A stretch of 6,113 nucleotides of DNA from Candidatus Woesearchaeota archaeon (GCA_003562145.1 PWWA01000074.1:1-6113), one strand, 5' to 3'; positions 1-5,509 are shown, counted from the stretch's first letter. Notes: a model not told the origin generated them from the letters alone. Numbers and translations are program-made.

Positions 1-582
1 CCTGATGACGGGGTGCTAATGGTTAACTCAGAGTTATTGCCTTTAAGCAACCCTGAATTCGAGTCAGGCCCGCCAAGCATTGAAAGCATAGAAACCGCGA
101 GGGTAATAGACCGAGGCATAAGGGAAAGCAAGACTATAGACACAAAAAGCCTTTGTATAGAGAAAGGCGAGAATGTGTGGAGCGTAGCCATAGACATAGT
201 GCCCATTAACTACGAAGGCAATCTATTGGATATAGGTGGCTTGGCAGCGATTGCAGCCCTAAAAACCGCGAGGTTCCCCTTAGTAAAAGATGATGGTACT
301 ATTGATTATCATCAGAGAACTGATAAAAAGCTTGACCTAAAAAAAATGCCTATACCTGTAACTGTTTGCAAGATAGGCGAAATACTAATAGTTGACCCGA
401 CTGATGAAGAGGAAAAAGCGATTGATGCAAGGCTAACCGTGACGTCTATTGATGAAAAAACGCTTTGTGCCCTTCAGAAAGGCGGGAACCAGCCCTTAAC
501 CGTGTCCGACATTAAGGCAATGGTTGAGTTGGCGCTTAAGAAAGCTGGTGAGCTAAGAAAAATACTTGAAGGGGTGAACTAA
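1..582 (+). CDS. rrp42: Exosome complex subunit Rrp42, 5'-truncated by the window edge
   Basis: This is the C-terminal 193 residues of the non-catalytic RNase PH-like subunit of the archaeal exosome. In the family, Rrp42 pairs with Rrp41 to form the six-membered ring that degrades or tails RNA 3' ends in the cytoplasm. The frame is open from base 1 with no stop, so the gene begins upstream; archaeal Rrp42 is usually about 260-275 aa, so roughly 70 residues are missing. Recognisable family segments are PDDGVLMVNSELLPLSNPEF at the left edge, the stretch ETARVIDRGIRESKTID, the IGGLAAIAALKTARFP helix and MPIPVTVCKIGEILIVDPT. The C-terminus ends in the expected long helix. rpoK follows after 2 bp. 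The upstream exosome genes (rrp4, rrp41) expected in the archaeal exosome superoperon would lie outside the window. The ATG at 19 is internal and is not the start. Confidence 0.95.
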   Translation, partial: PDDGVLMVNSELLPLSNPEFESGPPSIESIETARVIDRGIRESKTIDTKSLCIEKGENVWSVAIDIVPINYEGNLLDIGGLAAIAALKTARFPLVKDDGTIDYHQRTDKKLDLKKMPIPVTVCKIGEILIVDPTDEEEKAIDARLTVTSIDEKTLCALQKGGNQPLTVSDIKAMVELALKKAGELRKILEGVN

Positions 583-584
583 GA

Positions 585-809
585 ATGCAGCCAGTAGAAC
601 TCCAAAAAGATGAATTTACCAAGTACGAGAAAGCCAGGATTATAGGGTCAAGGGCGTTGCAGATAAGCATGGGTGCTCCATTCCTCGTGAAACTCAGCGA
701 CAAGCAACTCAAGGATCTGAAGTATAATCCTATAGAAATTGCAAAGCTTGAGTTCAACGAGGGCCTTATACCAATGGAAGTAAAAAGGCTTAAGCCGCAC
801 GAGAGATGA
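585..809 (+). CDS. rpoK: DNA-directed RNA polymerase subunit K (RpoK / Rpb6 / omega homologue)
   Basis: This 74-aa protein is the archaeal Rpb6 homologue, a small assembly subunit that wraps the RpoA'' C-terminus of RNA polymerase. The family signature is clear: TKYEKARIIGSRALQISMGA at residues 12-31, then NPIEIAKLEF at 48-57 and the closing strand IPMEVKR at 62-68. Length is normal for an archaeal RpoK with a short acidic N-terminal tail. A good Shine-Dalgarno (GGGGTGA, 571-577) lies inside the end of rrp42 with a 7-nt spacer and supports this ATG. The stop codon overlaps the start of the next gene (ATGA, 806-809), suggesting translational coupling. In many archaea rpoK sits beside rpoN, L13 and S9 genes; here it follows rrp42 instead. 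Confidence 0.95.
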   Translation: MQPVELQKDEFTKYEKARIIGSRALQISMGAPFLVKLSDKQLKDLKYNPIEIAKLEFNEGLIPMEVKRLKPHER

Positions 810-1480
810 AATTAGTTCCTGAAAAAACTGGTGATGGCTCAGAAACTTTTAGGAACCTAGTTGTTGATGAGTTGTATCATACTAAATCTGGTGCTGTGAC
901 TGAAGCCATAGAAAAATACTCTGAGCCCTTAAAGGTATGGCAGAAGGAAAACCCTGTAATCCTGGATATTTGTTTTGGCTTAGGATACAACACAGGGGCT
1001 GTGATAGATGCGATAAGAAGCCATGGCAATAACTCAAAGATTAAGGTTTATTGTTTTGAAAACGAAAAGGTTATTCTGGAAAAAGTGTTGGATGTCAACC
1101 CAGGGTTTAAGTCTTACCGTTTAATAAGGGAATTCGTAAAAAATTTTCTTCGGGAAAAAAGGGAAACGTTATCAAAGGGTAATATAGAATTAGTAATGCT
1201 CTTTGGTGATGCACGAAAAAAAATTAGAGGAGTTAAGTGTGAGGCGGATTATGCGCTCCTCGATCCGTTCTCCCCGAAGAAGCAGCCCGAGTTGTGGGAA
1301 AAAGAATTTATGGAAAATATTTACGCTGCCTTGAAAGATGAAGGGAGCCTTGCAACTTACTCTTACGCAAAAGTGGTGCGCGAAAATCTTGAAGCAGCCG
1401 GATTTAAAGTAATGCCTGGCCCTGTTATCGGTAGAAGGAGCCCGAGCACGCTAGCCTATAAGTATAAGAAAACTTTATAA
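806..1480 (+). CDS. MnmC-like (DUF752) SAM-dependent methyltransferase
   Basis: A 224-aa Rossmann-fold methyltransferase resembling the methyltransferase half of bacterial MnmC, which methylates nm5U at tRNA wobble position 34. Visible motifs in order: DGSETF (10-15) and DELYH (21-25), the N-terminal signature of the family; SAM motif I as ILDICFGLGYNT (52-63); an acidic residue after the second strand, CFEN (83-86); FGDAR (133-137); the catalytic-region motif LLDPFSPKKQPELW (151-164); and the C-terminal AAGFKVMPG...GRRSPSTLA (197-217). The FAD oxidase domain of bifunctional MnmC is absent, as in the stand-alone DUF752 enzymes. It overlaps rpoK by 4 bp and has no strong Shine-Dalgarno, so coupled translation is likely. 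Directly downstream is tRNA-Pro(UGG), which has a wobble U. Fold and methyltransferase activity are well supported; the tRNA U34 substrate is inference, since the archaeal branch is little characterised. Confidence 0.85.
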   Translation: MKLVPEKTGDGSETFRNLVVDELYHTKSGAVTEAIEKYSEPLKVWQKENPVILDICFGLGYNTGAVIDAIRSHGNNSKIKVYCFENEKVILEKVLDVNPGFKSYRLIREFVKNFLREKRETLSKGNIELVMLFGDARKKIRGVKCEADYALLDPFSPKKQPELWEKEFMENIYAALKDEGSLATYSYAKVVRENLEAAGFKVMPGPVIGRRSPSTLAYKYKKTL

Positions 1481-1481
1481 A
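1474..1481 (+). promoter_or_regulatory. TATA box for the tRNA-Pro gene and probably the rpl37ae cluster
   Basis: TTTATAAA overlaps the stop codon of the methyltransferase gene and is preceded by a purine-rich, BRE-like AGAAAAC. Its centre is about 34 bp before the tRNA 5' end, predicting transcription start near 1504 and a leader of about 7 nt removed by RNase P. No other convincing TATA box lies between here and 2864, so this may also drive rpl37ae through the UPF0147 gene. Confidence 0.7.
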
Positions 1482-1487
1482 CAACTC

Positions 1488-1494
1488 TTTTTTT
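1488..1494 (+). terminator. Possible oligo-T terminator of the rrp42-rpoK-methyltransferase operon
   Basis: Seven consecutive T residues, flanked by further pyrimidines, begin 8 bp after the methyltransferase stop codon. Archaeal RNA polymerase can terminate at T-rich tracts without a hairpin. The tract sits between the TATA box and the predicted start site of the tRNA, so it could end the upstream transcript without affecting the next one. It might equally be only initiator-region composition. Confidence 0.35.
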
Positions 1495-1511
1495 CTCGGA
1501 AGACATCGAAT

Positions 1512-1619
1512 GGGGCTGTGGGGTAGCTTGGCTAACCTTTTAGGTTTGGGACCTGAAGCCCCCGGTTCAAACTAATACTTTGGCGATAGTCATGATTAAT
1601 GAAAGTCCGGGCAGCCCCA
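1512..1619 (+). tRNA. tRNA-Pro (anticodon UGG) interrupted by a T-loop intron
   Basis: All four stems can be drawn. The acceptor is GGGGCTG (1512-1518) with CAGCCCC (1612-1618), 7 bp perfect. The D stem is GGGT (1521-1524) with ACCT (1535-1538), including the G10-U25 pair. The anticodon stem is TTAGG (1540-1544) with CCTGA (1552-1556), with one U-G pair. The 7-nt loop TTTGGGA (1545-1551) gives anticodon UGG at 1547-1549 and G37. The variable loop is 4 nt. The T stem is CCCGG (1561-1565) with CCGGG (1607-1611), but the loop between is 41 nt instead of 7. Removing 34 nt (1572-1605) leaves TTCAAAT, the standard T-loop. The discriminator is A1619 and CCA is not encoded, so it must be added. rpl37ae starts 30 bp downstream with no terminator between them. 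A pseudogene is unlikely because every stem is intact. Confidence 0.93.
1572..1605 (+). other. Non-canonical tRNA intron at position 59/60 with bulge-helix-bulge junctions
   Basis: The 34-nt intron lies in the T-loop. T-loop bases TTCA (1566-1569) pair perfectly with TGAA (1600-1603), forming the 4-bp central helix directly stacked on the T stem. The 5' bulge is AAC (1570-1572) and the 3' bulge is AGT (1604-1606). Archaeal splicing endonuclease cuts after the second base of each bulge, i.e. after 1571 and after 1605, giving mature loop TTCAAAT. The inner intron helix is TAAT (1573-1576) with ATTA (1595-1598), leaving A1599 as one extra unpaired base, so the inner side is slightly relaxed. In known systems, introns outside 37/38 need an endonuclease of broad specificity (heteromeric type or the three-unit type of ARMAN lineages); the enzyme gene is not in this window. 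Confidence 0.85.
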
Positions 1620-1649
1620 TCATGCTAAAACTAAGAGGAAAGATTCAAT

Positions 1650-1868
1650 ATGGCCGAAAAAACGAGTGGCTCAACAAAGAGATTTGGGGTAAGGTATGGT
1701 AGGACTGTAAAGCAAAAGTTGTCTAACATAGAATTGCTTTCAAAGGCAAAATATAAATGCCCGTATTGTAGTGCCCAGCAGGTGAGGAAGAAAAGCGCTG
1801 GCATTTGGGAATGCGGGAAATGCGGCAAAGTCTTTACGGGCAAGGCTTACACTGTTTCAAAAAAATAA
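1650..1868 (+). CDS. rpl37ae: 50S ribosomal protein L37Ae (eL43)
   Basis: A 72-aa zinc-ribbon protein of the large ribosomal subunit. The N-terminus GSTKRFGVRYGRTVKQKL (residues 7-24) is the typical basic RNA-binding tail. The zinc ligands are CPYC (37-40) and CGKC (55-58), followed by the family ending VFTGKAYT. It is somewhat short; the family is often 80-95 aa, and the C-terminal tail stops soon after the zinc ribbon. A GAGG at 1635-1638 lies about 11 nt before the ATG, a usable if slightly distant Shine-Dalgarno. The gene begins 30 bp after the tRNA end and is followed by rpoP after 15 bp. Linkage of L37Ae, RpoP, Pcc1 and prefoldin beta with exosome genes is a long-recognised archaeal gene order. 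Confidence 0.95.
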   Translation: MAEKTSGSTKRFGVRYGRTVKQKLSNIELLSKAKYKCPYCSAQQVRKKSAGIWECGKCGKVFTGKAYTVSKK

Positions 1869-1883
1869 TTATGGGTGAAAAAA

Positions 1884-2021
1884 ATGAGTGAATACAAGTG
1901 TTTCTCATGCAACAAAATCCTTAATCAGGATCAAATGAAGAAAAGGATTAGGTGCGTGTATTGTGGCTCCAAGATAGTTTTCAAGAGAAGGTCTGTTTCA
2001 ACTATTGTTGAAGCAATCTGA
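1884..2021 (+). CDS. rpoP: DNA-directed RNA polymerase subunit P (RpoP / Rpb12)
   Basis: A 45-aa zinc-binding RNA polymerase subunit, small enough to be missed by length cut-offs. The translation starts MSEYKCFSCNKIL and contains two Cys pairs, C6/C9 (CFSC) and C24/C27 (CVYC), which bind one zinc, followed by the basic C-terminal strand IVFKRRSVSTIVEAI. Length and spacing match archaeal RpoP (about 44-50 aa). In eukaryotes and archaea this subunit sits at the interface of the Rpb3/Rpb11-like platform. GGGTGA at 1873-1878 just ahead of ATG 1884 acts as the ribosome-binding site; the upstream ATG at 1871 is in another frame that stops within seven codons. pcc1 follows after 2 bp. Confidence 0.95.
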   Translation: MSEYKCFSCNKILNQDQMKKRIRCVYCGSKIVFKRRSVSTIVEAI

Positions 2022-2023
2022 AA

Positions 2024-2260
2024 ATGCTTAGCGCTGAAATACTTGTCCTGGATGAGCACGGGCACTTAGAAGCCCTATTTGGCTTTGAGCAAAAAGAAAT
2101 GCTCAATGCGCGAGTAAAATACGAGGTAAAAAAAGAAAATAAAAATTTGAGGATTAGCATTACGGCAAGGGACTCCGTAGCGCTAAGGTCTGCGTTGAAC
2201 ACAATCACAAAAATAATCACTGTATACGAAAAAGCGGTTTTGGTAACGAAAAATGGATAA
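2024..2260 (+). CDS. pcc1: KEOPS complex subunit Pcc1
   Basis: A 78-aa protein matching Pcc1, the small dimerising subunit that joins Kae1 in the KEOPS complex, which makes t6A at position 37 of ANN-decoding tRNAs. The characteristic segment is ITARDSVALRSALNTITKII (residues 46-65), the conserved A-D-x3-LR-x2-LN pattern of the family, after two N-terminal beta strands (AEILVL and VKYEVKK). Length is typical (about 75-85 aa). It begins 2 bp after rpoP and overlaps pfdB by 8 bp, so translation of the three is probably coupled. No separate ribosome-binding site is obvious. The Kae1, Bud32 and Cgi121 partners are not in this window. Confidence 0.85.
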   Translation: MLSAEILVLDEHGHLEALFGFEQKEMLNARVKYEVKKENKNLRISITARDSVALRSALNTITKIITVYEKAVLVTKNG

Positions 2261-2594
2261 GGCAACCGAAGAGAAAATTAACAGGCTTTCAATGCTGGAG
2301 CAAAACGCTACACAGCTGAATTTGCAGAAGCAAACCTTTCAGAGCCAGCTAATTGAGGCAGAGTCAGCGCTTGCGGAGATTAAAACAGCTGGCGAGGCAT
2401 ACAAGATCATCGGCAACATAATGGTTAGGGCTGACAAGGACGGCTTAAGCAAAGAGCTAATTTCCAAGAAACAGCTCTTAGAGTCCAGGATTAAGTCCCT
2501 GGAAAAACAAGAGTCTTCAATAAAGGAAAAGGCTAAATCGTTGCAAAAGGAAATAATAAAGGAAGTGGAATCATCTAAGGGTTCAAAGAAATAA
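2253..2594 (+). CDS. pfdB: Prefoldin subunit beta
   Basis: A 113-aa beta-class prefoldin subunit. Four beta and two alpha subunits form the jellyfish-shaped hexamer that holds unfolded proteins for the archaeal chaperonin. Predicted layout: N-terminal coiled-coil helix (about residues 3-46), a beta hairpin with the family hallmark YKIIGNIMV (50-58), then a C-terminal coiled-coil helix (65-107) and a Lys/Ser-rich tail. Single-hairpin architecture and length (about 110-120 aa) fit beta rather than alpha prefoldin. The start overlaps the last 8 bp of pcc1; a weak GGTAA at 2242-2246 is the only upstream ribosome-binding candidate, suggesting coupling to pcc1. Confidence 0.93.
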   Translation: MDKATEEKINRLSMLEQNATQLNLQKQTFQSQLIEAESALAEIKTAGEAYKIIGNIMVRADKDGLSKELISKKQLLESRIKSLEKQESSIKEKAKSLQKEIIKEVESSKGSKK

Positions 2595-2615
2595 CGAAGG
2601 CAGAGGTGCTCGGAA

Positions 2616-2864
2616 ATGGATGCAAAAGAACATGTTATAAGCGTGCTCAAGGAGCTGCAGGAGGACAGCTCTGTTTCTAAGAATATTAAGCTGAAAGTCG
2701 CTTGTATGCAAAGGGAACTTGAGGGCTGCTCTGAATCAGACTTATTGCTTACCGCCAACAAGATTCTTTGTGATTTGGAGGAGCTTTCAAGCGATGTGAA
2801 CCTGCCTCCTTTTATCAGGACGCAAATCCTTCATATTTCCGGTATGCTGGAAACGATTTGTTAA
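2616..2864 (+). CDS. UPF0147 family protein
   Basis: An 82-aa all-helical protein of the archaeal UPF0147 family, whose function is unknown. Family features seen: an N-terminal helix with VLKELQEDSSVSKNIK (residues 10-25), a central helix ending in DLEELSSDVNLPPFIRTQIL (53-72), matching the usual pattern of 'EisnDpNmP-R-x-IW', and a C-terminal SGMLETI. It has four cysteines (30, 38, 52, 82), which I cannot link to a function. A Shine-Dalgarno GAGGTG (2603-2608) sits 7 nt before the ATG and supports the start. It closes the + strand cluster 21 bp after pfdB, and its stop lies 13 bp from the convergent MscS-like gene. Confidence 0.85.
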   Translation: MDAKEHVISVLKELQEDSSVSKNIKLKVACMQRELEGCSESDLLLTANKILCDLEELSSDVNLPPFIRTQILHISGMLETIC

Positions 2865-2877
2865 AAGGAGAATAAGC

Positions 2878-3447
2878 CTATTTCTTCGCTACACTATACT
2901 TCCCTATAGGGCTTTTTTTCTTTGTAAGGGAATAATTTGGAATTATTAGTGTATCCTCGTTGCTTTCAATCCTCGTTTTTAGGAATCCTATTCTTTTTAT
3001 CTTTCCTTCTACGAGTTTGCTCCTTATAACATTGTTTTCTGTGAAGTTTCTTCTCGACCTTAACTTGAACCCGGCTATTATGTTCGGTAACAAGTTTGCA
3101 ATCCAAAGGAACATGGACCCTACTATTATCAGGATTGCGAGGGCTGCGATTGCTTTAAGCACTGTTTCCAGGATGCCCAGGTGGGTCAGTGCGAGTACCA
3201 CTGCTGCTGCGTATATTAATATGCTTATTAGGAGTGGCAAGCCTTTCCTTACTTGTAATTTCTTTTTCCTTATTGCTTTCAGTCCCTTATCGACTTGTAG
3301 CTCGATAAGTATTTTTTCTAGTATGATTCCTGTTATCTTTCCTATTATGAAGCCTAATAGCAGTATGATTATGGCTATGCCTATATCTGTAAGCAAAGGA
3401 TTTATTTCTCCGAGCACGTTCAGTTGTGAGAGTTCTTCTCCATTCAT
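2878..3447 (-). CDS. Small MscS-type mechanosensitive channel-like membrane protein
   Basis: A 189-aa inner-membrane protein. Three hydrophobic segments are visible: about residues 19-43, 70-90 and 94-120. The third is Ala/Gly-rich and runs into IIAGFKLRSRRNFTENNVIR, the position where MscS proteins pass from the pore helix into the cytoplasmic beta domain. A short beta domain follows with GKIKRIGFLKTRI (148-160) and TLIIPN (166-171), the hallmark 'G-x-V-x2-I...T-x-I...IPN' pattern of MscS. The protein then ends after about 18 more residues, so the large C-terminal alpha/beta vestibule of classical MscS (286 aa in E. coli) is missing. Channel function is inferred from the family. It lies 37 bp downstream of herA but has its own TATA box 27 bp before the ATG and no Shine-Dalgarno, predicting a leaderless mRNA in addition to any read-through from herA. 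Confidence 0.75.
   Translation of the reverse strand: MNGEELSQLNVLGEINPLLTDIGIAIIILLLGFIIGKITGIILEKILIELQVDKGLKAIRKKKLQVRKGLPLLISILIYAAAVVLALTHLGILETVLKAIAALAILIIVGSMFLWIANLLPNIIAGFKLRSRRNFTENNVIRSKLVEGKIKRIGFLKTRIESNEDTLIIPNYSLTKKKSPIGKYSVAKK
2913..2919 (+). terminator. Possible oligo-T terminator of the + strand cluster
   Basis: Seven Ts on the + strand about 50 bp after the UPF0147 stop codon are the first long T tract downstream of the cluster. They lie antisense inside the last codons of the convergent MscS-like gene, where they encode part of its lysine run (KKK). Because the tract is also explained by coding sequence, the terminator call is tentative. Confidence 0.3.
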
Positions 3448-3470
3448 ATACTGGCAAGAAATGGTTGTTG

Positions 3471-3478
3471 TTTAAAAA
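3471..3478 (-). promoter_or_regulatory. TATA box of the MscS-like gene (leaderless type)
   Basis: Read on the minus strand this is TTTTTAAA, preceded by a purine-rich AAAGA that could be a BRE. Its centre is 27-28 bp before the ATG at 3447, the spacing expected when transcription starts at or next to the start codon. It sits in the 37-bp gap between herA and the MscS-like gene. Confidence 0.55.
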
Positions 3479-3484
3479 TCTTTA

Positions 3485-5455
3485 TCATTTGTACATTGGG
3501 TCGTAGACTGCGAGGAAGCAATCATGCTTTTCTTTTATCCTTGTGAGAACTCCCAGGTTTTTCAGTACCTCTTCTTCCTCGTGCTTGTCTTCTTTTTCAT
3601 CGTACCTTATTTTCTCATAGGATATTCTTTCATGGGTTTCATGCTTTGAAAGCTTTGAGAACACGTATTCTTCTGACACTGAGTACTTGTCTTGTTTTTC
3701 TATTATGTAACCTTCTCCAACAAGTTTTCTCAGTTCCGCAGATGCATCCTTGCCTATTGCCTTTGTTGCTTGTTCCAGTGTAAAAAAATCTTTCTTAAAC
3801 CCCTGCCTTAATATGATTATCTCTTCTCGTGAAAGCTTTTGCATGAGAGGTATTTTCTTTACGCGCCCGGTTTCTTTATCTGTTATGATTCCCTTCCTGT
3901 TAACATCAACTAATAACTTGTATTCCTTGTTGTTGTCCTCACACACTACTAATACGCAAGGCCTTAGCAAAACCCTGACTTTTTCAACAGGTTTCTCGGA
4001 CATAAGTATTATGTCTTTGTGGGATTTGTTTGGTTTTATTACTCCTGCGAGATCTTCTTCGGTGAACTCTTCTGCTTGTTTCATGAAGTTCTTTTCTTCC
4101 AGAATGCCTTGTGTTTTTCCTCCGTGCATGCTTTTTCTCGGCCTAATATTTACGAGTAAAGGAACATCTGTTATTCCGGTTATCATAGCGCTGCCGATTC
4201 CCAGGTTTTGCAGTTCCTTCTCTGCATGGCTTGTTATTCCTTCCACTGAGCTGCTTATTGCTTTGACATCGTTAGGATTTGTTACTTTCAGTAATATCTG
4301 CGTTGTGCACTGGCTTAAAACAGACTTGTCAACCCTGGCAGGCCTTTGGCTTATGACGCATAATCCCAACCCAAATTTTCTTCCTTCAGAAGCGATATTC
4401 CTCATGGTTTTGCTTGCTTTCGTCTCGCCGAAGCTTCTTTCAGGGCAATAATTGTGTGCTTCTTCCACGACTAAGAAAAAAGGGGGCACTTCATTCTTCT
4501 TCCTTGATTCGAACAAGTCTTTGCATAGCTTGTAAACTATTACTTCTTGTACGTCGGGGTTCATTCCTTTCAGGTTTATTATTGTGCAGCTCCCGGATTT
4601 AAGGTATGCTTGTATGGGTGTGGGGTTGCTGGAAAAAACTCCTGTGCTTTTTATATATTCTACCATGCTAATAACTCCGTACTTTACGCTGCCTTCCTCT
4701 TGCTCTAATGCTAATAATAATGAGTCAAAGTCTGAAGCGTGTTTGAGGCTGCTGTAAAGAACTGCCAATTGGCTGTTGCTCAGCTTGCCAGGTATTAAGT
4801 GCATTAATTCATCCTGGCTTAAAGGGTTGCTCAGCCTTAATGGCTTTGCGTCATTCACAATATTAGTATCCCCGTATTCTTCCACGCTATAACCTTCTGG
4901 GCTCAGCCCGATTGATTTAAGTTTTTCTACATCATCCTTTTCTTCGTTCTTGTATTTTAGTGTAGAATACTCTCCGTGGGGGTCTATTACTAAGACCGGT
5001 ATTTTCCTGCTAATTATTTCCTCGAGTAATGCGCCTACTGCGTATGATTTTCCGCTTCCTGACTTCGCAAGAACAGCTAGGTGCATAGAAAGCACTTTGT
5101 TAAGGTCAAGGTAAACGTCTATGTCTTTTCCGTCAAGCTTGCCGATATATGCTGGCTCACCTGTTTTTTCGAGGCTTATTATGCTTCTTATGAATTCATC
5201 TTCTGCATCCAGGACTTCTGTGCCTGGCGTGAAGGGTATCCTCGGCTTTTTTACCCTGCCATTGTCTTTGTATCCTATGGCCTGGCAATAAGCTATTGTT
5301 TCCTGCTCCTGCTTTTCTATCTCAACCACTTGGCAGAGAACGTATTCGTATACTTCGTGGTATACTTGTACGTATCCGAATTTCCTTGTCTCTTTTTCTG
5401 CTACGAACCTGAATTCGTTTGTTGTGGTCTTTCCTGTTATCCTTCCGAGAATCAT
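3485..5455 (-). CDS. herA: HerA-like hexameric DNA-translocating ATPase (DUF87 family) with C-terminal extension
   Basis: A 656-aa protein of the HerA/FtsK ATPase superfamily; HerA classically pumps DNA with nuclease NurA during end resection. Domains: N-terminal HAS barrel from MILGRITGKTTTNEFRF (1-17) to about 80; Walker A LAKSGSGKSY (129-138); VIDPHGEY (156-163), typical of HerA; Walker B FLVVEEAH (327-334); the arginine and sensor region RNIASEGRKFGLGLCVISQR (352-371) with Q370. About 190 residues follow the ATPase core, including a probable winged helix (540-595) and a Lys/Glu-rich stretch near 605-632; this exceeds the roughly 500-580 aa of Sulfolobus and Pyrococcus HerA. I chose ATG 5455 because the HAS barrel begins there and a TATA box lies 26 bp upstream; the frame is open to 5533 but those 26 residues would cross the promoter. 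nurA, mre11 and rad50 are not seen, so HerA-like ATPase is certain but a resection role is not. Confidence 0.9.
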   Translation of the reverse strand: MILGRITGKTTTNEFRFVAEKETRKFGYVQVYHEVYEYVLCQVVEIEKQEQETIAYCQAIGYKDNGRVKKPRIPFTPGTEVLDAEDEFIRSIISLEKTGEPAYIGKLDGKDIDVYLDLNKVLSMHLAVLAKSGSGKSYAVGALLEEIISRKIPVLVIDPHGEYSTLKYKNEEKDDVEKLKSIGLSPEGYSVEEYGDTNIVNDAKPLRLSNPLSQDELMHLIPGKLSNSQLAVLYSSLKHASDFDSLLLALEQEEGSVKYGVISMVEYIKSTGVFSSNPTPIQAYLKSGSCTIINLKGMNPDVQEVIVYKLCKDLFESRKKNEVPPFFLVVEEAHNYCPERSFGETKASKTMRNIASEGRKFGLGLCVISQRPARVDKSVLSQCTTQILLKVTNPNDVKAISSSVEGITSHAEKELQNLGIGSAMITGITDVPLLVNIRPRKSMHGGKTQGILEEKNFMKQAEEFTEEDLAGVIKPNKSHKDIILMSEKPVEKVRVLLRPCVLVVCEDNNKEYKLLVDVNRKGIITDKETGRVKKIPLMQKLSREEIIILRQGFKKDFFTLEQATKAIGKDASAELRKLVGEGYIIEKQDKYSVSEEYVFSKLSKHETHERISYEKIRYDEKEDKHEEEEVLKNLGVLTRIKEKHDCFLAVYDPMYK

Positions 5456-5476
5456 TATTAGGCATATTATCTGTTT

Positions 5477-5484
5477 TTTTATAT
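5477..5484 (-). promoter_or_regulatory. TATA box of herA (leaderless type)
   Basis: Minus-strand ATATAAAA inside an A-rich run, preceded by CAAGAA as a BRE-like element. Its centre is about 26 bp before ATG 5455, so the transcript should begin at the start codon. This fixes the herA start and rules against the longer frame. Confidence 0.6.
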
Positions 5485-5509
5485 TTCTTGCTGTTTTAGA
5501 GGCAATAAG

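Noticed and set aside
1572..1605. Box C/D guide RNA hidden in the tRNA intron
   Set aside because: A TGATTA element resembles box C loosely, but no CUGA box D partner is present and 34 nt is too short for a normal C/D RNA.
1512..1619. tRNA pseudogene, or two halves of a split tRNA
   Set aside because: Every stem is fully paired and the halves are contiguous under one promoter with proper splice junctions, so an intron is the simpler explanation.
1871..1891. ATG at 1871 as the rpoP start
   Set aside because: It is out of frame with the RpoP Cys motifs and stops within seven codons; ATG 1884 gives the right length and has a ribosome-binding site.
2339..2761. 140-codon minus-strand frame
   Set aside because: Antisense to pfdB and the UPF0147 gene, crossing the gap between them; Ser/Leu-rich shadow composition.
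2960..3475. 171-codon + strand frame
   Set aside because: It is the antisense shadow of the MscS-like gene, with no ribosome-binding site and no family motifs.
3750..4451. 233-codon + strand frame
   Set aside because: Antisense to the herA ATPase region; the minus-strand protein has unmistakable motifs and this one has none.
5081..5461. 126-codon + strand frame rich in Phe, Tyr and Cys
   Set aside because: Antisense to the HAS barrel of herA; composition is that of a reverse-complement shadow.
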